From: Hymenobacter wooponensis
Lineage (GTDB): Bacteria > Bacteroidota > Bacteroidia > Cytophagales > Hymenobacteraceae
Length of the DNA stretch: 64,000 nucleotides
Assembly (NCBI RefSeq): GCF_004745865.1
Contig: NZ_SRKZ01000003.1
Span: 372,001-436,000 of the forward strand
Reading direction: 5' to 3'
The position numbers were made by a program, and so were the translations under genes. Below are positions 33,541 through 43,266 of the stretch, piece by piece; position 1 is the stretch's first letter, and every line of letters starts with the position of its first letter. The notes beneath the pieces were generated by a model. That model had not been told where the DNA came from and did not search any database. It worked only from the letters and a program-made list of their open reading frames with translations.

Positions 33541-33947
33541 TCCCTGGTTTCTAGGCCAGTGACGGTGAGCGTTATAAGCAGTCGATCCGGAGGTAACAGG
33601 TCCTCAATACGGCTAGGCCACTCTATTAGGCAAAGATAGCCAGAATCGAAGTACTCCAACGCCCCAATGCCTTCGGCTTCGCGCGGATTGTCGAGCCGGT
33701 AGAAATCGAAGTGATAAATCGGCTGGTTTTGAGCGTCGCGGTACTCATTCACCAGCGAGAACGTGGGGCTGCTCACTTCGTCCTGCACGCCGAGGGCTTG
33801 GCAGAGGGCCTTGATGAACGTGGTTTTACCCGCCCCCATCTCCCCTTCAAAGCAGATAATAGAATGCCCCCGCAGGGCCTCACGGACTTGGGCAGCGGCT
33901 TCGGGCAGCGCAGCTAGACCAGGAATTTCAAGAGTTAGCAGAGACAT
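33522..33947 (-). CDS. tsaE: tRNA threonylcarbamoyladenosine biosynthesis ATPase TsaE
   Basis: About 141 residues from the ATG at 33947 (MSLLTLEIPGL); an upstream in-frame start at 33968 would add seven residues. Walker A GEMGAGKTTFIKAL and the following SSPTFSLVNEYR are diagnostic for TsaE, the ATPase that supports TsaB/TsaD in making t6A37 of tRNA. YHFDFYRL is the conserved Walker B-like region. The extreme C-terminus comes from an AT-rich repeat. The aminotransferase gene is divergent, 146 bases away. Confidence 0.95.
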   Translation of the reverse strand: MSLLTLEIPGLAALPEAAAQVREALRGHSIICFEGEMGAGKTTFIKALCQALGVQDEVSSPTFSLVNEYRDAQNQPIYHFDFYRLDNPREAEGIGALEYFDSGYLCLIEWPSRIEDLLPPDRLLITLTVTGLETRELKIES

Positions 33948-34063
33948 AAGCAGGCAAATAAGCTGCAAGTTTACGAGGCCTAGGCCACTCCTGCACTAAT
34001 AACTAAGCGGGCTAATTGTTCTGAAAAGGGAAATAGAAAATCCTTCAAAACCATGTACTCTGT

Positions 34064-34071
34064 TACCTTTG
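34064..34071 (+). promoter_or_regulatory. possible Bacteroidota -7 box (TACCTTTG)
   Basis: Exact TAnnTTTG match, 22 bases before the aminotransferase ATG at 34094. The -33 region is poor, so confidence is moderate to low; the predicted transcript leader would be short, about 15 bases. Confidence 0.4.
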
Positions 34072-34093
34072 GCCGACCCAAAACACACAGCTC

Positions 34094-35350
34094 ATGCAAG
34101 TTTCGAGAATGGCCGGCAGCCTGATAGGCTCCGAAATCATCAAAATCGGCAATGAAGTCAATGACATGATTCGCAAGGGGGAGCAAATCTGCAACCTCAC
34201 CATCGGCGACTTTGACCCGTCTATTTTCCCAATTCCAGAAGAGCTCCAGCAGGAAATTACCCTGGCCTACCAAGCCGGGCATACCAACTATCCGCCTGCT
34301 AATGGCATGGCTGGCCTGCGCGAAGCCGCGGCTACGTTCACTAAAACTCGCCTGGGCCTGGAGTACTCTCCTAATGATTTTCTGGTAGCGGGCGGCTCCC
34401 GCCCCCTCATTTACGCTACTTACCTGGCCGTTGTGGACCCCGGCGACAAAGTGGTTTTCCCGGTGCCAAGCTGGAACAACAACCACTATTGCCACCTCTC
34501 CTCTGCCCAAGGCGTAATGGTGGAAACCCGCGCTGAAAATAACTTCATGCCTACGGCCGAGGAACTGGCCCCGCACTTGGAAGGCGCGACGCTGCTGGCT
34601 CTGTGCTCCCCACTCAACCCCACCGGCACTGTGTTCACCCGCGAAGGTCTGGAGGCTATCTGTGACCTTGTGGTGGCAGAAAATAAGCGTCGCCAGCCGG
34701 GCGAAAAGCCGCTTTACTTGCTCTACGACCAAATTTACTGGCTCCTAACCTTCGGTAACACGGAACACTACGACCCCGTGAACCTGCGGCCGGAGCTACG
34801 CGACTATACTATCTATATTGATGGCATCTCGAAGTGCTTAGCCGCCACCGGTGTGCGGGTTGGATACGCATTTGGCCCAGCAGTAGTAATTGATAAAATG
34901 AAGGCCATCCTAGGCCACGTAGGTGCCTGGGCACCGAAGGCTGAGCAGGTAGCTACGGCTAAGTACCTGCCCCAAACGGACCAAGTTGATGGCTTCCTAG
35001 GTGCGTTTAAAGAAAAGGTACAGCGCAGTCTGGAAACTCTCCACCAGGGCTTGCAGGCGCTAAAAAACGAGGGGTACCCCGTCGACTCGATGGTACCGAT
35101 GGGCGCTATTTACCTTACGGCTAAGCTAGATGTGCTCGGCAAGACTACACCTTCCGGCCAGGTGCTCGCCACTACCAAAGAGCTAACCTCCTACCTCATT
35201 AGCGAGGCTCGGCTGGCTTTGGTGCCCTTCAGCGCCTTTGGTAATGAGCATACGGCGCCGTGGTTCCGCATGTCGGTAGGTGGTGCCTCTCTCGAATCTA
35301 TTGAAGCTGCTCTGCCCCGCCTACGCTCTGCCCTTGACGCCCTAGTGTAA
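34094..35350 (+). CDS. class I/II pyridoxal-phosphate aminotransferase
   Basis: 418-residue fold-type I aminotransferase. Visible are the substrate segment YPPANGMAGLREAAA, SPLNPTGTVFTREGLEAIC, the cofactor Asp-Tyr pair in LLYDQIYW, and the Schiff-base Lys in IDGISKCLAATGVRVGYAFG. It resembles aspartate/aromatic aminotransferase-like proteins; the amino donor is not predictable. It is a single gene with a strong hairpin terminator at 35379-35421. Confidence 0.94.
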   Translation: MQVSRMAGSLIGSEIIKIGNEVNDMIRKGEQICNLTIGDFDPSIFPIPEELQQEITLAYQAGHTNYPPANGMAGLREAAATFTKTRLGLEYSPNDFLVAGGSRPLIYATYLAVVDPGDKVVFPVPSWNNNHYCHLSSAQGVMVETRAENNFMPTAEELAPHLEGATLLALCSPLNPTGTVFTREGLEAICDLVVAENKRRQPGEKPLYLLYDQIYWLLTFGNTEHYDPVNLRPELRDYTIYIDGISKCLAATGVRVGYAFGPAVVIDKMKAILGHVGAWAPKAEQVATAKYLPQTDQVDGFLGAFKEKVQRSLETLHQGLQALKNEGYPVDSMVPMGAIYLTAKLDVLGKTTPSGQVLATTKELTSYLISEARLALVPFSAFGNEHTAPWFRMSVGGASLESIEAALPRLRSALDALV

Positions 35351-35378
35351 ATTACTGCTTCATCTCTAGCAGTTTATA

Positions 35379-35421
35379 GCAACGCCCTGCTCACCCTACC
35401 TGGATGTGAGCAGGGCGTTGC
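35379..35421 (+). terminator. strong hairpin after the aminotransferase gene
   Basis: Perfect 15-bp stem (35379-35393 with 35407-35421, GCAACGCCCTGCTCA) and a 13-base loop, 28 bases after the stop. The following sequence is AT-rich but not a pure T run. Confidence 0.8.
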
Positions 35422-35582
35422 GCTTATATATGAATTTTAAATGAGCAGGCTGGCATACACGGCGGTCAAAGTTTTCCTAAAATGGGTAATATGCCTATCT
35501 TTCCGATCAACTGACCTGCATTCTGGTAGCGGAGTAGCGACTTCTTCTAGGTGCCATCCCTCCTTTCCAAACCTATTGCACG

Positions 35583-38069
35583 ATGTTGCTTCACAACCAA
35601 CTCATCGTGTCTATGCCATTTGCTTTGCCCAGTTCTCTGGGCCGTTTGGGGCTGTTAGCTAGTGTAGTGCTGCTTCCCGTTTCTTTGTTTGCTCAGGGCC
35701 AGTCGGCTCCGGTGCGCGGCTTGGTTCGCGCGGCTTCTGGCGGCCCCCTCGAATACGTTTCGCTTACCCTGCACCGGGCTACCGACTCAGTGGCCGTGAA
35801 AACCGAATTCAGTGATAGCCAAGGGGCCTATCTGCTACTTGCACCTCCCGGTCGTTATGTAGTATCTGGGGCGCTGGTGGGCTATGGCCGCACCTGGACG
35901 CAGGCTTTTGAACTACCTGCTGAGGGTCTTTCGCTGCCTGCTCTGGAACTGGCAGCTACGGCGGCCACTAGCTTGAAAGGCGTTACCGTTACGGCTCAAA
36001 AGGAACAATTTGAGCGCCTCCCCGACCGTACCGTGGTCAATGTAGAAGGCACTCCCCTAAGTGCCGGTAACACCATGTTGGATGTGCTGGGCCGTGCGCC
36101 AGGCGTAACGGTGGGGGGTAATGATAACCTGGCATTGCGGGGAAAGAGTGGGCTCCTGATCCTGGTTGATGGCAAGCGGGTGCCCCTTATCGGGACTGAA
36201 CTTGCCGACTACCTCCGGGCATTACCTGCCGAGCAGGTCCGGAGTGTTGAGCTGATTACCAACCCGCCGGCCAAGTATGATGCCCAAGGGGGAGCCGGTA
36301 TTATCGCCATCAACTTAAAAAAGGATCAACGCCTGGGCACCAATGGCAGCGTGAACACCAGCTACGGGCGCGGGCAATATGGCAAGTTCACCTCGGGCTT
36401 CTCTCTTAATCATCGGCAAAAGAATATCAATCTGTTTGCCACGTATTCTTACGCCGATCGGCAGAGCTTTCAGCGGCTCAACTTCTCCCGAACATATTTT
36501 CAGGATGGCGGCCAAGTTCGCAGCCGAAGCTTGCTGTACAATGATACGCGGGGGCATTTACAGTCGCATACCTGGCGCACGGGCTTCGACTATACCCTTT
36601 CTAAGAATACCCAACTGGGAGTGGCTGTAAGTGGCCTAAGCAGCCGTGTTCCTTCCCAAGGGGCTAACACGGGCCAATTTCTGGACCCGGCGTGGGTGCC
36701 CACGACGCACTTCACTTCTGATAACTACCGCAACCTACGCACGCCTAACCAAACGGCTAACCTTTCGGTACGCCACCGCTTCACTCCTGATTCTCTGGGT
36801 ACCCCAGAACTTTCGGCCGATTTTGACTACGGCCACTACGGCACCTACCGCGACCTTGACCTCTTCACGTCCTATGACCTACCGTCTGTGCTGAAGACTC
36901 GCCTCATCGGGGACCAGAATGGCCAGCTGTCCATCTGGTCGGGCAAAGCCGACTACATCCGGCCCCTGCGCCACCATCTGCGCTTAGAGGCCGGGGTAAA
37001 GATCAGTCGGGTTAATTCCGATAATGATGTTTTATTCCTCCAAGACAAGGACGGCACCTTGGTTGTAGACCCGCGGAGTACCAATCAGTTTCATTACGAT
37101 GAAGACATTCGGGCGGGGTATGCCACCTTATCGCACACCCGGCCAGGGCTGACGCTTACGGCTGGCCTACGTGGCGAACAAACGGCAGTAGAGGGCCGGC
37201 AAACTGTAGGCAACGCCAGTTTCACCCGAAACTACTTTCAGCTGTTTCCTAACCTGAGCCTTGAGCGCACCCTCAGCCCTGCCCATACGCTGTCCTTGAC
37301 ATTTAGCCGCCGTATAGACCGCCCCACGTACAACGCCCAGCTAAATCCGTTCCGCTCCTATATCGATGCTGTTTCTTACCGGAGTGGCAACCCCAACCTC
37401 TGGCCCCAAACCAGCCTCGTGGCCGAGCTCACGCATACCTTCAAACAGAAGCTCGTTACGGGTATGAGCTATACGCGAACCTCCCGCCCTATTGTGGGGG
37501 TAAGCCGATTGGATGCTGACGGTTTGGTGGTAGCTACCTTTGAGAACCTGAGCGCTCAGCACTACTACGCTTTTACGTTTACGGCTCCGCTCAAACCCAC
37601 CAAATGGCTGAACCTCTACGCCAACGCTGAGGTATTCTACATTTATTTCGACGGGCAATTAACCGATGGTTCTAGGCCTGCTGCTGCTCGTCCGGCCGCT
37701 ATTTTCAGCAGCAATGCCAGTGTAACGCTGGGTAAAGGCTGGACCCTCGACCTCAATGGCAACTACCACACGCCCGAGCGGTATGCTTTTGAGCGGGTTA
37801 AATCTTTCGGGCAGCTTGCGGCGGGGGTGCAAAAGGGTCTGGGCAGTCATACCTCCCTTCGATTTAACGTGACCGATATATTCTATACCGCTCCCCTGCG
37901 ATCCACTGCTACTTACGTTCCTCTGCAGGAAACCTTCCGCAACCGCCAAGATTCGCGCGTGGCCACTCTGGCTTTCAACTACCGCTTTGGTAATGATAAG
38001 GTGGCTCCTTCTCGTAAGCGTGCAACTAGTGCCGAGGATGAAAAGCGCCGCGCCGGAAACGTGCAGTAG
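35583..38069 (+). CDS. outer-membrane beta-barrel/TonB-receptor-like protein (tandem copy 1)
   Basis: 828 residues. A signal peptide ending VVLLPVSLFAQ is followed by a carboxypeptidase-regulatory-like beta-sandwich (VRGLVRAASGGPLEYVSLTL, residues ~45-120), a plug domain (about 130-240, with LPDRTVVNVEGTPL and LITNPPAKYDAQGGAG), and a large OMP_b-brl-3-type barrel. An internal ATG at 35613 is an alternative start. The family is TonB-receptor-like, but the ligand is unknown. The next gene is a paralogue of almost identical length and architecture, and a patch coding for INLKKDQRLGTNGSVNTSYGR is nearly identical at DNA level. Confidence 0.92.
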   Translation: MLLHNQLIVSMPFALPSSLGRLGLLASVVLLPVSLFAQGQSAPVRGLVRAASGGPLEYVSLTLHRATDSVAVKTEFSDSQGAYLLLAPPGRYVVSGALVGYGRTWTQAFELPAEGLSLPALELAATAATSLKGVTVTAQKEQFERLPDRTVVNVEGTPLSAGNTMLDVLGRAPGVTVGGNDNLALRGKSGLLILVDGKRVPLIGTELADYLRALPAEQVRSVELITNPPAKYDAQGGAGIIAINLKKDQRLGTNGSVNTSYGRGQYGKFTSGFSLNHRQKNINLFATYSYADRQSFQRLNFSRTYFQDGGQVRSRSLLYNDTRGHLQSHTWRTGFDYTLSKNTQLGVAVSGLSSRVPSQGANTGQFLDPAWVPTTHFTSDNYRNLRTPNQTANLSVRHRFTPDSLGTPELSADFDYGHYGTYRDLDLFTSYDLPSVLKTRLIGDQNGQLSIWSGKADYIRPLRHHLRLEAGVKISRVNSDNDVLFLQDKDGTLVVDPRSTNQFHYDEDIRAGYATLSHTRPGLTLTAGLRGEQTAVEGRQTVGNASFTRNYFQLFPNLSLERTLSPAHTLSLTFSRRIDRPTYNAQLNPFRSYIDAVSYRSGNPNLWPQTSLVAELTHTFKQKLVTGMSYTRTSRPIVGVSRLDADGLVVATFENLSAQHYYAFTFTAPLKPTKWLNLYANAEVFYIYFDGQLTDGSRPAAARPAAIFSSNASVTLGKGWTLDLNGNYHTPERYAFERVKSFGQLAAGVQKGLGSHTSLRFNVTDIFYTAPLRSTATYVPLQETFRNRQDSRVATLAFNYRFGNDKVAPSRKRATSAEDEKRRAGNVQ

Positions 38070-38091
38070 TAACCGTAAAGCATCGCCCCTG

Positions 38092-38122
38092 AAGCCGCCC
38101 TGCCTAGCAGAGCGGCTTTTTT
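38092..38122 (+). terminator. intrinsic terminator between tandem barrel genes
   Basis: A 12-bp stem with one mismatch (38092-38103 with 38107-38118, AAGCCGC..GCGGCTT) and a tiny loop, running into six T at 38117-38122. It makes separate transcription of the two paralogues likely. Confidence 0.85.
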
Positions 38123-38314
38123 GTTGCCTGATAGGTACTGCTGTTTTTCTCGTCACCAGACCGGTTTTGCTAGGCCTGTTCCTATCCAGATGAGTTTACA
38201 TCAAGAAAAGTTTAGTAGCCAGGCAACCATTATGACATAGCATACATCTTTATGATACAACATATTATTATCAGTAACCTTAAAGGTTTCACTTAACCGA
38301 ACCCATCCTTTGTC

Positions 38315-40807
38315 ATGAACACTTTGTCATTTGAGCTGCTCCCTAGGCCTCTGTTTCTTACGCTCTTAAGTGTTATGTACAGCAGCTACGCTCACGCCCA
38401 AACTACCGGCGGATTAACGGGGAGCGTAAAAAGCACCGCTGGCCTTCCAATAGAGTATGCCACCGTAGTGCTACACCGGGCCAGCGACTCAACCGTGGTG
38501 AAATCAGAGTTTAGCGACGACAAGGGTAGCTTCCGATTCGAGACGGCAGTGGCGGGACGCTATGTACTATCGGCTTCGCAGGTAGGGTTTTTGCGCGCCT
38601 GGAGTAAACCCTTTGAGTTGCCCGCGGCCAGCAGTTCTCCCCTCACACTCACCCTACAGGCCAGCGGCGCTACCAATTTAAAGGAAGTGACAGTGGTTGG
38701 GCAGAAGCCGCTTTATGAACGGGAAGCTGACCGCACAATCGTCAATGTAGAGAATAGCACCCTCGCCGCCGGCAATACTACCCTTGATGTACTTCGCCGG
38801 GCGCCTGGGGTAACCGTTGATGGGAATGATAACCTGGCGTTACGCGGCAAACAGGGCCTACTGGTGCTCATTGATGGCAAGCGGCAGCCCATGACTGGCT
38901 CGGAACTGGCGGATTACTTACGCGCTCTGCCAGCCGAGCAGCTTAAAAACATTGAGCTGATTACCAACCCACCGGCCAAGTATGATGCCCAGGGTGGAGC
39001 CGGCATCATTGCCATCAACTTAAAAAAGGATCAGCGCCTGGGCACCAACGGCAGCGTGAACACCAGCTACGGGCGCAGCTTCTTTGGGGGTAAGTTTACG
39101 TCTACCCTCTCGATGAATCACCGCCGTAAAGGGTTGAACATCTTCGGCAGCTACACATACGCTGACCGCCAAAACCAGCCCCTGCTAACCATCAGCCGCG
39201 ATTTCTTTGCGGTGCGGGACTTAGGTGACAACCAAGTCAGCCGCACGTTTACGGGCAGTAGTGAGCAGGAAAACCGGATTCAGGTGCACGGCCGCAACCA
39301 CGCCGCCAAGGCCGGCCTCGACTATACGCTTTCGGAGCGTACCACTTTGGGGGTAGCGGTAAATGGCTTTACCAACCAAGTACCCCAAAGAGGTACTAAT
39401 CTCACGCAATTTTTTGACGCCGATGGTGGCCTACTCGAAACGTATCGGTCTAGCAATGTGCGTACCTCCCACTCTCCCAATGGTGCCGCTAACCTAAACT
39501 TCAAACATACCTTTCCGGCCGACTCAGGTGGTACTCGTGAATTAACTGCCGATGCTGATATTGCCCGCTACTCCACCGTCCGGACCCAAAACCTAACTAC
39601 CCAGTACGAAGGCAGCCGTCCGCCCTTTGTGCTCCGCGGCGACCAGGAAGGCGAGCTTTCCATAAAATCGGTAAAGGCTGATTACGTGCAAACCCTCAGC
39701 AAGCAGCTGCGTTTGGAGGCCGGAGCCAAAATCAGCCAGGTATATTCTGATAATGATGTGCTCTTCCTCAACAATCTCAGCCGGAGTGGCCTAGACTCAG
39801 TGGATGTGGGCAAAACCAACCGGTTCCGCTATAATGAGAATATTAATGGGGCGTACGGCACGCTGACTTTCACGCCACAGCCGGGCCTTACGCTCACGGC
39901 CGGTCTGCGCGGCGAGCAAACGAATGCCACTGGTCGCCAGGCGGTAGGCAACGAGGGCTTCGACCGGAACTACTTCCAACTGTTTCCCAGCGCGGCCCTT
40001 AAGCGCCAGCTAAGCAAAGACCATGAGGTATCGCTCTCACTAAGCCGCCGGATCGATAGGCCTAGCTACAACCAGCTCAACCCCTTCCGGGTGTACATTG
40101 ATGCTACCACCTATGGCTCTGGCAACCCCAACCTGCGCCCCCAAACGAGCTACAACGTGGAGCTGAACCACACCTTCAAGCAGAAGTTTACTACTGGCCT
40201 CAACTATACCAACACCCACCTGCCCATCATTCAGGTGGTGCAGCCCGCTCCTTCCTCCGAAGGACGGCAGCAGGTAGTATCTACCAGCGTAAACCTGCAG
40301 GCTCAGGAGTACTACGCCCTAAATCTGACGGTGCCCTTGGAACCGAGAAAAGGCTGGAGTATCTACAACAACGCGGTGGTATACTACTCCCGTTTTACGG
40401 GCAACCTAGCCGGTACAAACCTCAACCGGGGCCGGGCTGCCTTCAACCTGACTAGCAATAGCTCGTTCGCATTTGGCAAGGGGTGGGCAGCGGACTTGAG
40501 CGGCTCGTATCAGTCGCGGGAAGTTTATGGCTTCCTCGATGTGCGCCCCCAAGGCCAAGTAGCAGTGGGCGTACAAAAATCAGTGTGGGAGCGTAAAGGC
40601 ACGCTGAAGCTGAATATGACTGATATCTTCTTTACTAGCCCTGTTCGAGCTACCTCAGCCTACGCCAACTACGTGGAGTACTTCTATCAGCGCCAAGACT
40701 CCCGCGTAGTGACTCTCTCCTTCGCCTACCGCTTTGGCAATGATAAGGTAAGCCCTAACCGCCGCCGTACGGGCGGCGCGGAGGACGAAAAACGCCGGGC
40801 CGGTTAA
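38315..40807 (+). CDS. outer-membrane beta-barrel/TonB-receptor-like protein (tandem copy 2)
   Basis: 830 residues; same domain order as the preceding gene: signal peptide (LFLTLLSVMYSSYAHAQ), regulatory-like beta-sandwich (GLTGSVKSTAGLPIEYATVVL), plug (DRTIVNVENSTLAAGNTTLDVL, ELITNPPAKYDAQGGAG) and barrel, ending in a basic tail after FAYRFGNDKV. The two copies share the tail motif FGNDKV..EDEKRRAG. It has its own leader of 245 bases after a strong terminator, so it is probably regulated separately. Ligand unknown; no SusD-like partner is present, so these are not SusC transporters. Confidence 0.92.
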   Translation: MNTLSFELLPRPLFLTLLSVMYSSYAHAQTTGGLTGSVKSTAGLPIEYATVVLHRASDSTVVKSEFSDDKGSFRFETAVAGRYVLSASQVGFLRAWSKPFELPAASSSPLTLTLQASGATNLKEVTVVGQKPLYEREADRTIVNVENSTLAAGNTTLDVLRRAPGVTVDGNDNLALRGKQGLLVLIDGKRQPMTGSELADYLRALPAEQLKNIELITNPPAKYDAQGGAGIIAINLKKDQRLGTNGSVNTSYGRSFFGGKFTSTLSMNHRRKGLNIFGSYTYADRQNQPLLTISRDFFAVRDLGDNQVSRTFTGSSEQENRIQVHGRNHAAKAGLDYTLSERTTLGVAVNGFTNQVPQRGTNLTQFFDADGGLLETYRSSNVRTSHSPNGAANLNFKHTFPADSGGTRELTADADIARYSTVRTQNLTTQYEGSRPPFVLRGDQEGELSIKSVKADYVQTLSKQLRLEAGAKISQVYSDNDVLFLNNLSRSGLDSVDVGKTNRFRYNENINGAYGTLTFTPQPGLTLTAGLRGEQTNATGRQAVGNEGFDRNYFQLFPSAALKRQLSKDHEVSLSLSRRIDRPSYNQLNPFRVYIDATTYGSGNPNLRPQTSYNVELNHTFKQKFTTGLNYTNTHLPIIQVVQPAPSSEGRQQVVSTSVNLQAQEYYALNLTVPLEPRKGWSIYNNAVVYYSRFTGNLAGTNLNRGRAAFNLTSNSSFAFGKGWAADLSGSYQSREVYGFLDVRPQGQVAVGVQKSVWERKGTLKLNMTDIFFTSPVRATSAYANYVEYFYQRQDSRVVTLSFAYRFGNDKVSPNRRRTGGAEDEKRRAG

Positions 40808-40838
40808 GCGTAGTGGCCTAGGAGCTTATAGTGCTTTA

Positions 40839-40912
40839 CACCCCAACGGCCGTGCAGCAAGCGGAAACAATTGTCACCAGTTGTTTCTGCTTGCTGCACG
40901 GCCGTTGGGGTG
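40839..40912. terminator. very long bidirectional hairpin between convergent genes
   Basis: Arms of 33 bases (40839-40871 and 40880-40912) with only two mismatches around an 8-base loop. GGCCTAG motifs flank it on both sides (about 40814 and 40923). It separates the plus-strand barrel gene from the minus-strand DUF3140 gene and probably stops transcription in both directions; there is no long T run. Confidence 0.85.
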
Positions 40913-40930
40913 TCGGGCTCAAGGCCTAGG

Positions 40931-41284
40931 CTACTTCTTATCCTTTAAAGGATCGTGCCCCCAATTCATCAGAGAGTAACGCCACCGCGACGTTTCTATA
41001 TCTTCCTCATGATGTGGGCCCTGGCCAAGGTGGCGGCTCACGTAGCTGTGCACTTTGTGCATGTGCGCCTCATCATCGGCGGTGAGGTCAGCCTTCTTCT
41101 TATGCAGGATCTGGATGATATGCTCTCCCGATTTATGCCCTATGCTGGTGCCGTCGCCACTATCCTGGCCTACAGACTTAGATTCTTCAGTCTTGAGCCA
41201 TTTTTCCAGCTCACCGGCGGTCATGTTCACGTCCTGCTTAAACTCGGAGTAGATATCCGAGGCAGAAGATGCAGTAGTTGCCAT
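40931..41284 (-). CDS. DUF3140 family protein
   Basis: 117 residues, hydrophilic, no signal peptide. The segments ELEKWLKTEESKSVGQ, GHKSGEHIIQILHKKKADLT and HMHKVHSYVSRHLGQ match the DUF3140 family, which is also called DNA-binding protein in some annotations without firm evidence. The charged, helical character would fit nucleic-acid binding (inference). It is monocistronic. Confidence 0.85.
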   Translation of the reverse strand: MATTASSASDIYSEFKQDVNMTAGELEKWLKTEESKSVGQDSGDGTSIGHKSGEHIIQILHKKKADLTADDEAHMHKVHSYVSRHLGQGPHHEEDIETSRWRYSLMNWGHDPLKDKK

Positions 41285-41424
41285 ACGCGTATAGAGTTAA
41301 GTGACAGAGCCCGCCAACCAGCGGGACTCTGTTTTTATTACGTAAGCCTACCTCGGCAGTTTATACAACTCTTTGTCTTGCTGACGGTTTTCTGCTGCTC
41401 ACTCTATGGCCGTAGGCTAAGGGG

Positions 41425-42279
41425 CTATTCGGTGGGGCCGGTATCAACGGTGCTCTCCAGCTTCGACTGCACAGACGTAGAAACCGCCGATAATAAGTCT
41501 AGGCCAGTAGCTGCTTCAATAGCATCAACACTCACCCGGTACTGCTCCCAATTGCTGCTGATGCTATTATCGTTGGGGGTGTCGATGGCAATAACCCGCG
41601 TACTGGTGCTCACACGTGCAACATCGTTATCACCCGTGGGCAGCACCACTATTACCTTCCAGCAGCGGCGAGGCACGGTTACGTGCCCATCATCAATAGT
41701 CTGCGTTACGCCCCCGTTAGCACCAGTTCCTCCTCTCCCATAGCTTCCACATAAGATGTAGAGCTCCTTATCATCATTCACCAGGGAGCGGCAGTATTCC
41801 TCTAGTCGGGCCCACGTTTGCTGATTGCTACGCGGCGCCTGAGGCATCATATTCGTCATCAGGAACGTAGCCGAGTTATCAGCTGCTGTTTTTGTCCGGT
41901 CGGCGGACGGGCAATTATGCCCGCGGTCGAAGCCGGAGCCAGTGTAGCTGCTGGCCTGCACCCGGTACCACCCCGCCGGCAATGCCTCGTCGGCCCGGAA
42001 ATCATCCTGCCGAGCTGCTGAACCACGCCAACTCTTATCGAGGTGCCAGCTGACCCAGTTCGGAATTCCTCTATCGCGGTGGTAGCTAAGCACGTACTGC
42101 GGCTTAACCAACAGGTAGTTAGTCGGCTGCTTCACATCTGCTACGGCGCCACTTGGGTTGCCTAGCGTGAGATGAACGCTGCTGGAAGTGGGAGTAGGAT
42201 CTGATGAATTACTAGAGTCGCAACTAGTAACCGCTGCTAGCACAAACAGCAGGTAGCTGAGCTTTTGTAGTTGTTTCAT
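41425..42279 (-). CDS. DNA/RNA non-specific endonuclease, lipoprotein
   Basis: About 284 residues from the ATG at 42279. An N-terminal lipoprotein signal (LSYLLFVLAAVTSCDSS, lipobox VTSC) is followed by a Ser/Thr/Pro linker. The NUC1/EndoG-type nuclease core has the catalytic motif DRGHNCPSADR (His), the metal-binding Asn in TFLMTNMMPQAPRSNQQTW, and ELYILCGSYG. It should cut DNA and RNA without sequence specificity at the cell surface or in the periplasm, perhaps for nutrient recovery. It stands alone. Confidence 0.92.
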   Translation of the reverse strand: MKQLQKLSYLLFVLAAVTSCDSSNSSDPTPTSSSVHLTLGNPSGAVADVKQPTNYLLVKPQYVLSYHRDRGIPNWVSWHLDKSWRGSAARQDDFRADEALPAGWYRVQASSYTGSGFDRGHNCPSADRTKTAADNSATFLMTNMMPQAPRSNQQTWARLEEYCRSLVNDDKELYILCGSYGRGGTGANGGVTQTIDDGHVTVPRRCWKVIVVLPTGDNDVARVSTSTRVIAIDTPNDNSISSNWEQYRVSVDAIEAATGLDLLSAVSTSVQSKLESTVDTGPTE

Positions 42280-42402
42280 GCCTGAAAGGTACACAACCAC
42301 ACAAAAACGCCGCTTTATTATACTTAATCTTCTAATTTATTGCACCTCTTTAGGGCAAGTCACCTACAGGAAACCGGGTCAAAAGTCTTGTAGGCCAGTG
42401 CG

Positions 42403-43050
42403 CTAGTGATAGTAGTTGTTGCCTGCCACTTCTGCTTCACCCTCCTGCCCTGCCAGCAACTGCTCCAAAAATTCCGTGTGCGTGACTGGCTGCGAAAACA
42501 TTGGGAAGTTCTTCTCGCAGGCTAAGCGCTGCTCTTCCTCACTCACAGTAGCGGTGCAGTCGGTGAGAGTATACACGCAGTATCCGTACTCATACGCCGT
42601 ACGCATTGTTGACTCCACGCAGCAATTAGTCAAGAAACCGGCCAATGCTACGTTCGTTATACCGCTCTGACGCAGCACAAAATCCAGATTGGTACTCAGG
42701 AAGCCATCTAGGCCACGTTTGCCCTCAATCACAATGTCTTCGGGTTGAGGCTTCAACTCATCTACAATTTCGGCACCCCAAGAGCCTTGGCGGAAGGAGT
42801 TGCTATCTACAACTCCCTTCAGGATGCCATACGGCCGATGGCGCAGTTCCCGATAGTTTTCAGTAAAGCTAATGGGCACATGCAGTATTAGAGCCCCAGC
42901 TAGGCGTGCTTGGCGCACCAAATCCTGGGTGTGCTGGAGCATATTGGTTTGCTTCATCACCGTGCGCACGGCCTCATGCAAAGAGCCGCCTTGGGTAGTA
43001 AAATCGTTCTGAAACTCAATAAGAATTATAGCAGTAGTGGTTGGGTTCAT
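42403..43050 (-). CDS. isochorismatase-like cysteine hydrolase
   Basis: About 215 residues from the ATG at 43050 (MNPTTTAIILIEFQNDF); upstream in-frame residues to 43143 are unlike the family. The catalytic triad is visible: Asp in IEFQNDF, Lys in VIEGKRGLDGF and Cys in GFLTNCCVEST. Such enzymes hydrolyse amides, ureides or isochorismate. No siderophore or nicotinate genes are adjacent, so the substrate is unknown. Confidence 0.9.
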   Translation of the reverse strand: MNPTTTAIILIEFQNDFTTQGGSLHEAVRTVMKQTNMLQHTQDLVRQARLAGALILHVPISFTENYRELRHRPYGILKGVVDSNSFRQGSWGAEIVDELKPQPEDIVIEGKRGLDGFLSTNLDFVLRQSGITNVALAGFLTNCCVESTMRTAYEYGYCVYTLTDCTATVSEEEQRLACEKNFPMFSQPVTHTEFLEQLLAGQEGEAEVAGNNYYH

Positions 43051-43266
43051 AGCACAGAACATTTTGAAGAGTATATAGAACAAGTTACTGATTGCTAGCG
43101 CCGAAAGCAAGGTCTCAGCAGGGTCTCCGAGAGTAAATAGCATTAAGAAATTGTGTTCTTAAATCGCTCGTGTATGGAATGGAGCCAGTTGCGGCATCTA
43201 CCAGAAAGACATAGCCCTAACGTCTTTGTCGCTCAACATCTGCTCAGTATTCTAGCTCTCATCTGT

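Noticed and set aside
40955..41743. 262-codon plus-strand frame opposite DUF3140 and the nuclease 3' end
   Set aside because: Crosses two convincing minus-strand genes and their gap; hydrophobic stretches are complements of charged codons.
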